A stretch of 64,000 nucleotides of DNA from positions 248,001 through 312,000 of the forward strand of contig JBAZBI010000003.1 of the NCBI GenBank assembly GCA_041671545.1, read 5' to 3'. Below are positions 44,915-53,893 of the stretch, piece by piece. Each line of letters starts with the position of its first letter. Position 1 is the first letter of the stretch. Both the position numbers and the translations under genes were made by a program. The notes under the pieces were generated by a model that was given only the letters and a program-made list of their open reading frames with translations, had not been told where the DNA came from and ran no database searches. Source of the DNA: UBA1563 sp041671545 (GTDB lineage Bacteria > Bacteroidota > Ignavibacteria > Ignavibacteriales > Ignavibacteriaceae).

Positions 44915-47449
44915 TTGTTGGAAAAGAAAAACATTCTGATTGTTGAAGATGAAAGCATTATAGCGATTGATTTAAAAACCCGTTTAAAATCACTCGGTTA
45001 TAACGTTGTTGATACGGTTTCCACTGCACAAGAAGCGCTTACTGCTGTGCATGAAAAAACACCTGATCTCATTCTTCTCGATATTATGTTAAAGGATAAT
45101 GATGATGGTATTGACACTGCAAAACAGATCCGAAAAGAATTCCATACTCCGGTAATTTTTATCAGCGCGTATGCCGACAAAAAAACTCTCGAACGTGCAA
45201 AACTTGCCGAACCTTACGGTTACATCTTAAAACCTTTTGAAGAAAAAGAACTTCACTCGACTATTGAAGTAGCGCTGCACAAACATTCAATCGAAAAAAA
45301 ACTGAAAGAAAACGAACGCTGGCTATTTACTACGTTACGAAGCATCGGTGATGCGGTTATTACCACAGATGTAAAAGGTAAAATTACCTTTGCGAACAAA
45401 ATTGCCGAAGAACTTTCCGGCTGGACAGAAAATGAACTTGTGGGGAAAGATATTTCCAAGGCGCTGCGTCTTATTAATGAAGATACTCGCGAAGAGATGG
45501 CAAATCCGGTTTTACATGTACTCTCTACCAAATCTCCTTATAATCTAACTTCAAAGGTTTCGCTATTAACGCAATCGGGAAAAGAAATCCCCATAGATGA
45601 TAGTGCTTCCCCCATTATTGATGATAAGGGGAAAATTACCGGTGTCGTTCTTGTTTTTCGTAACGTGACAAAACAAAGAAAAGCTGAACGCGAACTAAGC
45701 GAAGTGCAAAATCAACTTGAAGAATTAGTTGAAAAAAGAACGAGAGAATTAACTGAAGTAAATCTTCAACTTGAAAAAGAAATTGCTGAACATTTACAGA
45801 CCGAAGAAGCTCTAAAAATTAGCGCTGAAAGATTTCGGAATATTTTTGAAGAATCTCCAATAGGAATTATCTTTTTTGGACCTGACGGCTCATTTGTCCA
45901 TATGAACAAAGCTTCTTTCAAAATCTTCGGTCTTTCAACCGTATTGGAACTTGATGGTTATAACCTGTTGAACAATTCATTTCTCTCTGCCACCGATCGG
46001 GAAAAATTGTTAAGAAAAGAATCGATAAGAATTGAGCAGCTTTTTGATTTTGACTTTTTCAAAAGAGATAAATTGTACCGGGTAACTAAGACCGGGGAAG
46101 TATATGCGGACTTACTAATTTCTCCACTCATTGCTGAAGAAACTTCAAACGTAGTAGGATACCTTGTTCACATTCAAGATATTTCTGAAAGAAAAAAATA
46201 TGAAACCGCTTTGAATCTTCATCAAGAAAAACTTGAAGAACTCATTCTTGAAAGAACAAGCGAACTTGGGGATACGAATCGCCACTTAGAGATTGAAATA
46301 AGTGAAAGGAAAAGAAGTGAACATTCCCTGCGCGATAGCGAAAGAAAACTTTCTACTTTGATAAATAATCTTTCCGGAATTGCCTATCGTTGTAGGCACG
46401 ATGAAGAGAGAACAATGAGTTATTTAAGCGACGGCTGTATGGCGCTTACCGGTTACCAAATAAATAGCCTGATCTCCAACAAACAAATTTCGTTCAATTC
46501 CTTAATTCACCCTGACGATAAGGAAAAAGTGATTTCTAAAATCAAGGATTGTGTTGCAAAGAATCAACCGTACCAGAGTGAATATAGACTGCTGACAAAA
46601 AGCGGCGAAGAAAAATGGGTGCTTGATAAAGGTTTCTGTGTAACCGCAAACGATTCGACCGAGAATTATCTCGAAGGTTTTATCATCGATATTACCCAGA
46701 GAATTTGGGCAGAAGAAGCTATTAAAAAATATTCCGAAGAATTGAAAGAGTTGAATAATAGTAAAGATAAATTCTTCTCCATTATTGCTCACGATCTTAA
46801 GAGTCCGTTCCAGGGTTTGCTTGGCTGTTCCAACTTCCTCTTAAATGAATTTGAGCTTCTTGACAACAATGACAAATTAAAACTTGCGCAAGATATTAAC
46901 GGAGCTTCAAATAATCTTTATAAGTTAATTGAAAACTTGCTCCACTGGTCGAGAATGCAGAGGAGCAATATCGAATTTCAACCGGAGCGCATTAACCTTT
47001 TTGATGAAGTGAATTATGTTTTCAAAATCTTGGAACGATCCGCAAGCAATAAAAATGTTCAACTCATTAATCAGACAAATAAAAGTTTTCATATCAATGC
47101 AGATTTGAACATGTTAAACTCAGTGTTTCAAAATCTCATTTCTAATGCTATTAAATTTACTCCCGAAGGTGGAACAATTGAAGTTTCATCAACACTCACT
47201 GAAAAATTTATCGAAGTCTCCATTACAGACTCGGGCATCGGAATAAAACCGGGAGACCTTTCTAAACTTTTCCGAATAGACTCTCATTTTTCAACTAAAG
47301 GAACAAACAACGAAGAAGGTACCGGACTCGGCTTAATTTTGTGCAAAGAGATGATCGAAAAACATCGATGTACTATTTGGGCTGAAAGCGAATACGGAAA
47401 AGGAACAACCTTTAAATTCACTATTCCGAAGTTTCCCGAGCCTAAATAA
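44915..47449 (+). CDS. Receiver-PAS-PAS-PAS histidine kinase
   Basis: 844 residues with a TTG start (TTG at 44915 or 44918) after a GTAGGAG ribosome site. An N-terminal receiver (about 5-122) has D56 (LILLDIMLKDNDDG). It is followed by PAS (about 135-255), a coiled coil, PAS (about 300-430), a second coiled coil, PAS (about 480-600), HisKA with H626 (FSIIAHDLKSPFQGLL) and HATPase_c (NLISNAIKFTPEGG, GTGLGLILCKEM). There is no membrane segment. The receiver as input suggests the kinase is activated by a partner kinase; the HisKA_2 kinase upstream is the natural candidate. Confidence 0.92.
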   Translation: MLEKKNILIVEDESIIAIDLKTRLKSLGYNVVDTVSTAQEALTAVHEKTPDLILLDIMLKDNDDGIDTAKQIRKEFHTPVIFISAYADKKTLERAKLAEPYGYILKPFEEKELHSTIEVALHKHSIEKKLKENERWLFTTLRSIGDAVITTDVKGKITFANKIAEELSGWTENELVGKDISKALRLINEDTREEMANPVLHVLSTKSPYNLTSKVSLLTQSGKEIPIDDSASPIIDDKGKITGVVLVFRNVTKQRKAERELSEVQNQLEELVEKRTRELTEVNLQLEKEIAEHLQTEEALKISAERFRNIFEESPIGIIFFGPDGSFVHMNKASFKIFGLSTVLELDGYNLLNNSFLSATDREKLLRKESIRIEQLFDFDFFKRDKLYRVTKTGEVYADLLISPLIAEETSNVVGYLVHIQDISERKKYETALNLHQEKLEELILERTSELGDTNRHLEIEISERKRSEHSLRDSERKLSTLINNLSGIAYRCRHDEERTMSYLSDGCMALTGYQINSLISNKQISFNSLIHPDDKEKVISKIKDCVAKNQPYQSEYRLLTKSGEEKWVLDKGFCVTANDSTENYLEGFIIDITQRIWAEEAIKKYSEELKELNNSKDKFFSIIAHDLKSPFQGLLGCSNFLLNEFELLDNNDKLKLAQDINGASNNLYKLIENLLHWSRMQRSNIEFQPERINLFDEVNYVFKILERSASNKNVQLINQTNKSFHINADLNMLNSVFQNLISNAIKFTPEGGTIEVSSTLTEKFIEVSITDSGIGIKPGDLSKLFRIDSHFSTKGTNNEEGTGLGLILCKEMIEKHRCTIWAESEYGKGTTFKFTIPKFPEPK

Positions 47450-47493
47450 CAGAGTTGAAACTCTAATTCAATCAGAGAAAACCCATTCATAAA

Positions 47494-49011
47494 ATGAAAT
47501 CAATTCTTTCCCCAAGACCGAAAATTCTTGTTGTTGAAGATGAAAGCATTGTCGCTCTTCATATCCGCAACAGTTTAAAACATTTAGGGTACGATATTTT
47601 TGACATCGTCTCCAGCGGTGAGGAAGCGTTAAAAGTTACCGAACATGCGCAACCCGATTTAACCTTAATGGATATCCAGTTAAACGGAAACATGGATGGA
47701 GTAGAGACCGCAGAAATTCTTTTTAAGAGACATCAAATCCCCGTAATCTACCTGACTGCTTTTGCTGATGGACCCACGATTGACCGGGCAAAAACAAGCG
47801 AACCATTTGGTTACTTGATAAAACCTTTTGAAGATAAGGATCTTCGCGGCGCACTTGAGATGGCTCTCTATAAAATTAAAATTGAAAACAAATTGCGTGA
47901 AAGCGAAGAACGGTATCACTCGCTTTTTTATCAATCCCTTTCACTCGTTTTTATTCACGATCTTCAGGGCAACTTTACCGATGTAAATCAAACTTTTGTT
48001 GACTTATTCGGGTACCGGCGCAATGAGATTCTAAGCATGAATCTCTCTGACATTTTTCCTAAAGATCAACTTGACGATTATTTTAAAATGATCGAACTCT
48101 TAAAAAATAAAACTCAACCGGATCATGTTCATGAATTGTGCGGAAAGAAAAAAAACGGAGACAAGGTTTTTATCGAGTCGGTTTCATCCATTATTTCAAA
48201 GGGAGAAAACGTTGTTGCCGTGCAAGGAATTGCCCGCGATGTTACGGAAAGAAAAGAGTTTGAACGTAAATTGATTAAAGCAAAAGAGGATGCTGAGAAA
48301 TCGGACAAACTGAAAACCGAATTTCTTGCACAAATCTCTCACGAAATTAGAACTCCCGTTAATAACATTGTCACCTTTACTTCTTTATTAAAAGAAGAAA
48401 TTGAAGATAATCTTCCAACAGGACTAGAATCGGCTTTTAAAATTATCGATTCAAGCGCTCAAAGACTTATCCGTACGATCGACTTGATTCTTAACATTTC
48501 TCAAATTGCCTCCGGAAATTTTGAAACAAAATTTGAGGAGATCGACCTGAACAAAAATCTTCTTGATGATCTCATGCTTGAATTCTACACAAAAGCAAAA
48601 AACAAAAAACTTGATTTAACCATAAAGAACACCGCTGACGATACTTTCATACGTGGAGATTACTACTCTGTTAAACAAATTTTTGCAAACCTTATTGACA
48701 ACGCGATAAAATATACTCCCGCTGGAGAAGTGCAAATTCAACTTTATAAAAGTGATTTAAACAGAATTTGTGTTGATGTGATCGACTCCGGCATTGGAAT
48801 TTCGGAAGAATATTTACCCTCAGTGTTTGAACCTTTTTCTCAAGAGGATACCGGTTACTCACGACAATTCGAAGGAAACGGATTAGGCTTGGCGCTCGTA
48901 AAAAAATATGTCGAATTGAACAAAGCATTGATCTCTGTTTCCAGCGAAAAAGGAAAAGGGAGTAAATTCACCGTTCAGTTTGATCCGGTGAAAAAGGATT
49001 CTTCACTTTAA
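47494..49011 (+). CDS. Receiver-PAS histidine kinase
   Basis: 505 residues: an N-terminal receiver (about 8-127) with D60 (LTLMDIQLNGNMDG), PAS (about 135-255), HisKA with H283 (QISHEIRTPVNN) and HATPase_c (NLIDNAIKYTPAGE, GNGLGLALVKKYVEL). It starts 44 bases after the preceding kinase and is probably in the same transcript. Its receiver is very similar to that of the upstream gene (VEDESI, SEPFGYLIKPFEDKDLRGAL), so the two input domains look like duplicates. No output domain is present. Confidence 0.92.
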   Translation: MKSILSPRPKILVVEDESIVALHIRNSLKHLGYDIFDIVSSGEEALKVTEHAQPDLTLMDIQLNGNMDGVETAEILFKRHQIPVIYLTAFADGPTIDRAKTSEPFGYLIKPFEDKDLRGALEMALYKIKIENKLRESEERYHSLFYQSLSLVFIHDLQGNFTDVNQTFVDLFGYRRNEILSMNLSDIFPKDQLDDYFKMIELLKNKTQPDHVHELCGKKKNGDKVFIESVSSIISKGENVVAVQGIARDVTERKEFERKLIKAKEDAEKSDKLKTEFLAQISHEIRTPVNNIVTFTSLLKEEIEDNLPTGLESAFKIIDSSAQRLIRTIDLILNISQIASGNFETKFEEIDLNKNLLDDLMLEFYTKAKNKKLDLTIKNTADDTFIRGDYYSVKQIFANLIDNAIKYTPAGEVQIQLYKSDLNRICVDVIDSGIGISEEYLPSVFEPFSQEDTGYSRQFEGNGLGLALVKKYVELNKALISVSSEKGKGSKFTVQFDPVKKDSSL

Positions 49012-49052
49012 GCAAAAATAATATCAGTTCATTGGGACAGAAATCAGAATTA

Positions 49053-49090
49053 AGAATACAGAATATCAGTAATTCCGAATTCTGTATTCT
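49053..49090. repeat. Perfect 12-bp inverted repeat between convergent genes
   Basis: AGAATACAGAAT (49053-49064) pairs perfectly with ATTCTGTATTCT (49079-49090), with a 14-base loop. It lies between the convergent ends of the kinase at 47494-49011 and the carboxypeptidase. It may act as a two-way terminator, although the T runs are poor; the wording resembles the dispersed AT-rich repeats seen in related genomes. Confidence 0.5.
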
Positions 49091-49120
49091 CAATTCATCA
49101 TTCTACTTTTTCAAAATAAG

Positions 49121-51568
49121 CTAACGCAATAAAACCATTTTTTTAGTCTCAATCATATTTGATGTTTTCAGCTGATAGAAATAAACGCCGGAGGTATATC
49201 CACCTTTGGCGGAAATCCCGCTGGACAAGGAGTTTATCGCATCGAAAGTAACTGAATGGTTTCCGGCTGCTTGCTCTTCATTCACTAACGTAGCAATTTC
49301 TTTACCAAGTATATCGTAAATTTTTAAGGTTACGTGGCTGCCAATCGCCAATTGCCAATTGATGACCGTTTCCGGATTAAAGGGATTGGGATAATTCTGA
49401 GACAATGAAAAAGCAAACGGAGCAGAAGATTCTTTTCCATCAACCTCTGTTAAAGCATCATAAGTAACAATGCTGATGTCATCCAAATACCAACCATCTT
49501 TCTGCACATATTCATCTGAAAGAACACTGAACCGGATTTTAATTTGTTTTCCGCCAAATGCTTTTAAATCGATTTCTTCTTTCACCCAATTTTGTTGAGT
49601 TCCATCATATAACGGAGAATTGGTTGGAAACTGCCTCCCCTGACCGGCGGCAGCGTTTGAATATTTACCGCCTACCAACACCCATGTTTTTCCAAGGTCG
49701 GAAGAAATTTCAACTTTCCCACAATCCCAATCGTTTTCAAAATCAAATTTTGTCCAAAAAGCTAACATGGGATTGGCAACACCTGAAAGATTGATCGAAT
49801 CCTTTAACGTCATTACGACGGTAGCATTATTTTCATACAAACCGTTCGGACTATCGGTAAACGAATTCGGTTTGGATTTAAAAGAAGAAGGCGTCACATC
49901 CCATTTTTGAGTTACGTTGGAAGTGATGTTCCATTTAGTTGATGGTATGAGAGAACTATCTTTAAAAACAATATTCGCCGTTCCAACCATAAATGAGATC
50001 GTATCAACTGCCATCGGAATATTCTCTAAAGTTGTTGCGAGAGCAATTTTAATAGTCTCTCCATTCTTCAAAGTTGGACTAAGAACTAACACTGAATTAA
50101 CGTCAAAACTTTCTCTTGATTTTAAAGCAGCAATAGTTGGGAGTTCTGTAACAGCTCCAACTCTAGAAGGATCAGAACTAATGGTTAATTTTATATTCGA
50201 AGCCTCTCCTAATCCTTTATTCCTCAACACAGCTGTTAAATTAATGCTGTCTCCCGGCATAAACACTTCTCTATCAAAAGAATAATTTGCAAGCGAAACA
50301 TATCCGCCTCCGACCCAGGCAAAGTACAAATTCGGAAAAAGATTTTCTTCTGCAAGTGGAAAAATTCTTCCTTCCGAAGGCCAGAAACCATCTGTACCAT
50401 TTCCAACTTCGGGAGTCATGGCAAATATTTTACCAATTGACGCAGTGTCGCCGTCATACATATAATCGTCACTGTTTCCGCGTGTAGAATAGCCAACCGT
50501 ATTCTGATCTGTTCCGGTTGTATAATGATTTAGTTTTGTCATGTCGGTCGCAAATTCCCTGAAGATAAGTGAATCGGGAGTTTCTTTTTCCAAAGCTCCG
50601 TAAGGATAAATTAAAAGATTACTATACGTATGATAGTTCAGAGCATTTTTAATTTTTCTCCCTATCATAAAATTTGCAATGTTTTCTGTCTCCGGTTCTG
50701 AAAATGGTGAAACACCTCTATACGTTTCATCTGCAGGATCTAAACTCGAACCACCGTTTGGAGCATTCCAATAATATGAAGGTCCGAAATTCCGATTCAG
50801 ATCAATTCCAAAAGTCCCGTTACTATTATCTTTTCTGTTCTTGCGCCACATCCCGCCCCCTTTGGGATTTATTGTCTGATTATAGACATAACCATCGGGA
50901 TTTATAATTGGAATAAAATATAATTCACGGTTATCCATCAGATAAGTTGCTTCCGGATCAGTACCATAATTCTCCAACAGATAAAACATAAAGTAAAGCA
51001 TCTGCATCATGCTTTCCGGTTCCCGCGCGTGAATTAACGCGGTATAAAGAACTTCAGGCTCGTCTTCATCAACATCCGGGTTATCTGAAATTTTAACAGA
51101 ATAAACGGAACGCCCTTCTATTGTTTTTCCAATTTCACTTTTTGTCGTAATTAAATTTGGATAGAGTAATTTCATTGTATCAAGCTTTCGCACAACTTCG
51201 TCATGAGTGTAATAACCACCCATCGAACCGAAACCGAAATTAGCTACACCAAATTGCTTTGTGCTATTTTCAACGGCGGCTTTTTTCTCAAGTGAAGTAA
51301 GTTTTGTCCGCTTGTTATAATAGGCTTGCCAATCATCGATCAAGACTTCATACCGATAGTTAAGCATCGTAAGCCGATTAAATTCAGTTTCATTTAAAAA
51401 GGTAAGGATCGCTTTATCTTTTGTTTGATACGAATGATCAACACTGATGTTGAATGATTCCAATTTACGAATATCTTCTTTATCATCGATATAGATTTTT
51501 ACCTGTCTGTATGTTTGTCCAAATGATGTAATTGCGAGAAAGAAAACGAGAATTAAAACTTTTTTCAT
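49121..51568 (-). CDS. Secreted M14 zinc carboxypeptidase with T9SS sorting domain
   Basis: 815 residues. A signal peptide (MKKVLILVFFLAITSFGQ) leads to an M14 peptidase domain (about 115-430). Zinc ligands are H180 and E183 (LIHAREPESM) and H313 (NYHTYSNLLIYPYG); the catalytic Glu is E387 (FAMTPEVGNG); NRNFGPSYYW is the substrate-binding NR segment. A beta-rich region follows, including an immune-inhibitor-like stretch with VEISSDLGKTW and DGWYLDDISIVTYD. The last ~85 residues are a type A T9SS/Por sorting domain (LSQNYPNPFNPETVINW, LKIYDILGKEIATLVN, GVYFYQLKT). The enzyme is expected at the cell surface or outside. Confidence 0.93.
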   Translation of the reverse strand: MKKVLILVFFLAITSFGQTYRQVKIYIDDKEDIRKLESFNISVDHSYQTKDKAILTFLNETEFNRLTMLNYRYEVLIDDWQAYYNKRTKLTSLEKKAAVENSTKQFGVANFGFGSMGGYYTHDEVVRKLDTMKLLYPNLITTKSEIGKTIEGRSVYSVKISDNPDVDEDEPEVLYTALIHAREPESMMQMLYFMFYLLENYGTDPEATYLMDNRELYFIPIINPDGYVYNQTINPKGGGMWRKNRKDNSNGTFGIDLNRNFGPSYYWNAPNGGSSLDPADETYRGVSPFSEPETENIANFMIGRKIKNALNYHTYSNLLIYPYGALEKETPDSLIFREFATDMTKLNHYTTGTDQNTVGYSTRGNSDDYMYDGDTASIGKIFAMTPEVGNGTDGFWPSEGRIFPLAEENLFPNLYFAWVGGGYVSLANYSFDREVFMPGDSINLTAVLRNKGLGEASNIKLTISSDPSRVGAVTELPTIAALKSRESFDVNSVLVLSPTLKNGETIKIALATTLENIPMAVDTISFMVGTANIVFKDSSLIPSTKWNITSNVTQKWDVTPSSFKSKPNSFTDSPNGLYENNATVVMTLKDSINLSGVANPMLAFWTKFDFENDWDCGKVEISSDLGKTWVLVGGKYSNAAAGQGRQFPTNSPLYDGTQQNWVKEEIDLKAFGGKQIKIRFSVLSDEYVQKDGWYLDDISIVTYDALTEVDGKESSAPFAFSLSQNYPNPFNPETVINWQLAIGSHVTLKIYDILGKEIATLVNEEQAAGNHSVTFDAINSLSSGISAKGGYTSGVYFYQLKTSNMIETKKMVLLR

Positions 51569-51619
51569 GAGATTGCTTTTCCTAAAAAGTAAAGAGTTAT
51601 TGCTAAGTTAGATATTGGT

Positions 51620-52084
51620 TCAATAAAAAGAAACGTCATACCGCACAAGCTTCTTATTTTCATAAAAGAACTTTGCGCTGAAGAATTTATCATCTGTAAG
51701 CCATTCCATAAATATCTGATCGCCGTCCCACAAATTAAGATCATATAAATTTTCATCCGGGATCCACTCAAGTTTTCCTTCGTCTGAATCAATAAGTTCA
51801 CCGGAAAATTTATCAGCTACAAAAACGAAAACATACCAGTCGTGCACACCGTCAAATAACGGGAACGTGATAAACCCTTTTAATTTAGGGTCCACTATTG
51901 TTAATCCGGATTCTTCTTTTATTTCTCTAATAACGCACTCTTCGGGGGTTTCACTTCTTTCAAATTTTCCACCAAGTCCGTTCCATTTTCCTTCGTGTAC
52001 ATCATTTTGTTTCTTAATCCGGTGCAACATAAGCGTGGTATTTGCCTCCCGGTTTTTCACATAACATAAAGTGGCTAATTTCAT
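51620..52084 (-). CDS. Nudix hydrolase (MutT-like)
   Basis: 154 residues with a complete Nudix box at 39-61: G, five residues, E45, seven residues, REIKEESGL. The N-terminus (MKLATLCYVKNREANTTLML) and the WNGLGGKFE segment resemble the 8-oxo-dGTP diphosphatase subgroup that cleans the nucleotide pool. The exact substrate cannot be told. It lies upstream of the carboxypeptidase gene on the same strand and is divergent from the isomerase gene. Confidence 0.9.
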   Translation of the reverse strand: MKLATLCYVKNREANTTLMLHRIKKQNDVHEGKWNGLGGKFERSETPEECVIREIKEESGLTIVDPKLKGFITFPLFDGVHDWYVFVFVADKFSGELIDSDEGKLEWIPDENLYDLNLWDGDQIFMEWLTDDKFFSAKFFYENKKLVRYDVSFY

Positions 52085-52196
52085 CGATAATTACTCTTCT
52101 TTTAATAACAAAAATTTATTACTGCTTCTAAAGTAACAAAAAAAAATTTTGTAAGTTTCAGATGGAAAAAATATTCAAATAGTTTTTGAGGAACGA

Positions 52197-53882
52197 ATGG
52201 AAAAAATAGTATATCATTTAAGTAAAGATTTATCAGATAAAGTAGAAAAACGGCTCTCGCTGTGGCAGAGCCAAAACATTCCATCTAGATTATGGAATTG
52301 CGATCCGGCAATTTGGAAAGAAAATCCTGCCGAGCAAAAAGAACTGGCAGACAGACTTGGCTGGCTGAACAAGCCTTATAAAATGCTCGATAAGTACGAT
52401 GAATTACAAAAATTTGCTGATGAAATAAAAAACGAATACACAAATATTTTGTTGCTGGGAATGGGCGGCAGCAGTTTAGCTCCGGAGGTATTCTCGAAAA
52501 CTTTCGGATCAAAACCGGGTTACCCGAAACTTGAGATCGTTGATAACACGCATCCTTTAAATGTTAAACGCATAGCTGAAACTTACGATCTGGCAAAAAC
52601 TCTTTTCATTGTGGCAAGTAAATCGGGTGGAACCATTGAAACAATGTCCTTCTTCTATTTTTTTCATAATGAAGTAAGCAAGTTTAACTCGAATCCCGGT
52701 GAACAATTTGTGGCTTTAACTGATCCGAATACATGGTTGGAAAACTTTGCTAAAGAGAAAAAATTTAGAAAGATTTTTTCAACTCCAAGCGATGTTGGCG
52801 GAAGATACTCTGCATTAACTTATTTCGGGATGCTTCCCGCAGCATTAATGGGAATTGATGTAGAGAGATTTTTGCTTAATGCAAAAGAAATTGCCGATGA
52901 ATGTCAATCTTATGTTGATGCTTCAAAAAATCCCGGATTCACTCTCGGCGCTTCTCTGGGAGAGTTATATGAGAACGGACAAGATAAAATCACGTTTTAT
53001 GTCTCCTCAAGTTTTTCTTCTTTCCCGCAATGGATTGAACAATTGGTCGCTGAAAGCACAGGCAAAGACGGAAAAGGAATTTTACCTATTTGCGATGAAG
53101 AAATTTCTCCGGTCAATTTCTACAAAAATGACCGCGTTTTTATTTTCATCAAACTTGCCAAAGATGACAGCACAAAATTAGATAAGTTTGCCGCTGAATT
53201 AATCGCTGCACAAAAACCGGTTTATGTTTTTACGTTAGACGATGTCTATCAATTAGCAAAAGAGTTCTACCGCTGGGAAATTGCTACGGCTCTCTCAAGC
53301 GTTGTGTTAAAGATTCACCCTTTCGATCAGCCTGATGTACAATTTGCAAAAACATTAGCCGGTGAAAGTTTAAAAGCTTACAAAGCCGGTGGGAAACTTC
53401 CGGAAATTCCTGCTGTGATAAATGAAGGAGTTCTCTCGTTAATCGAAAGTAAAAATCAATTCGATAAAAACGATTCTATCTCTTCCGCATTAAATAAATT
53501 TCTCTCTCAAGCGGATGAGCATGATTATGTATCGATCATGGCGTTTACTGAATACGGAGAAAAAGTGAATAACGCATTGCAATCTTTCAGAAATAAAATT
53601 TCCGCAAAATATTCACTTGCAACTACAATCGGGTACGGTCCCCGTTTTCTTCACTCAACCGGACAACTGCATAAAGGTGGAAAGAATAACGGATTGTTCA
53701 TCCAAATCACGAACGAAATTAAAGAAGACATCTTGGTTCCACAGCAAGGATATTCGTTTGGAGTACTAATAACTGCTCAGGCTCAAGGTGATTTTAATGC
53801 GTTGGCAAACAAAAACAGAAGAGTCATTTCATTACATATTGCAGGAAATCTTGTTGAAGCGATTAATTCAATTTCGTTGTAA
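52197..53882 (+). CDS. Glucose-6-phosphate isomerase (transaldolase-isomerase type)
   Basis: 561 residues. The SIS-type sugar isomerase motifs are visible: LLGMGGSSLAPEVFSKTFG (about 83-101), IVASKSGGTIETMSFFYF (about 140-157), STPSDVGGRYSALTYFGM, and QWIEQLVAESTGKDGKGILP. The C-terminus has GYGPRFLHSTGQLHKGG. In several bacteria this type of isomerase is fused behind transaldolase; here it stands alone, with no transaldolase upstream. It converts glucose-6-phosphate and fructose-6-phosphate. It precedes a GH13 gene by 11 bases, suggesting a link to glycogen or oligosaccharide use. Confidence 0.92.
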   Translation: MEKIVYHLSKDLSDKVEKRLSLWQSQNIPSRLWNCDPAIWKENPAEQKELADRLGWLNKPYKMLDKYDELQKFADEIKNEYTNILLLGMGGSSLAPEVFSKTFGSKPGYPKLEIVDNTHPLNVKRIAETYDLAKTLFIVASKSGGTIETMSFFYFFHNEVSKFNSNPGEQFVALTDPNTWLENFAKEKKFRKIFSTPSDVGGRYSALTYFGMLPAALMGIDVERFLLNAKEIADECQSYVDASKNPGFTLGASLGELYENGQDKITFYVSSSFSSFPQWIEQLVAESTGKDGKGILPICDEEISPVNFYKNDRVFIFIKLAKDDSTKLDKFAAELIAAQKPVYVFTLDDVYQLAKEFYRWEIATALSSVVLKIHPFDQPDVQFAKTLAGESLKAYKAGGKLPEIPAVINEGVLSLIESKNQFDKNDSISSALNKFLSQADEHDYVSIMAFTEYGEKVNNALQSFRNKISAKYSLATTIGYGPRFLHSTGQLHKGGKNNGLFIQITNEIKEDILVPQQGYSFGVLITAQAQGDFNALANKNRRVISLHIAGNLVEAINSISL

Positions 53883-53893
53883 GCTTCAATAAA

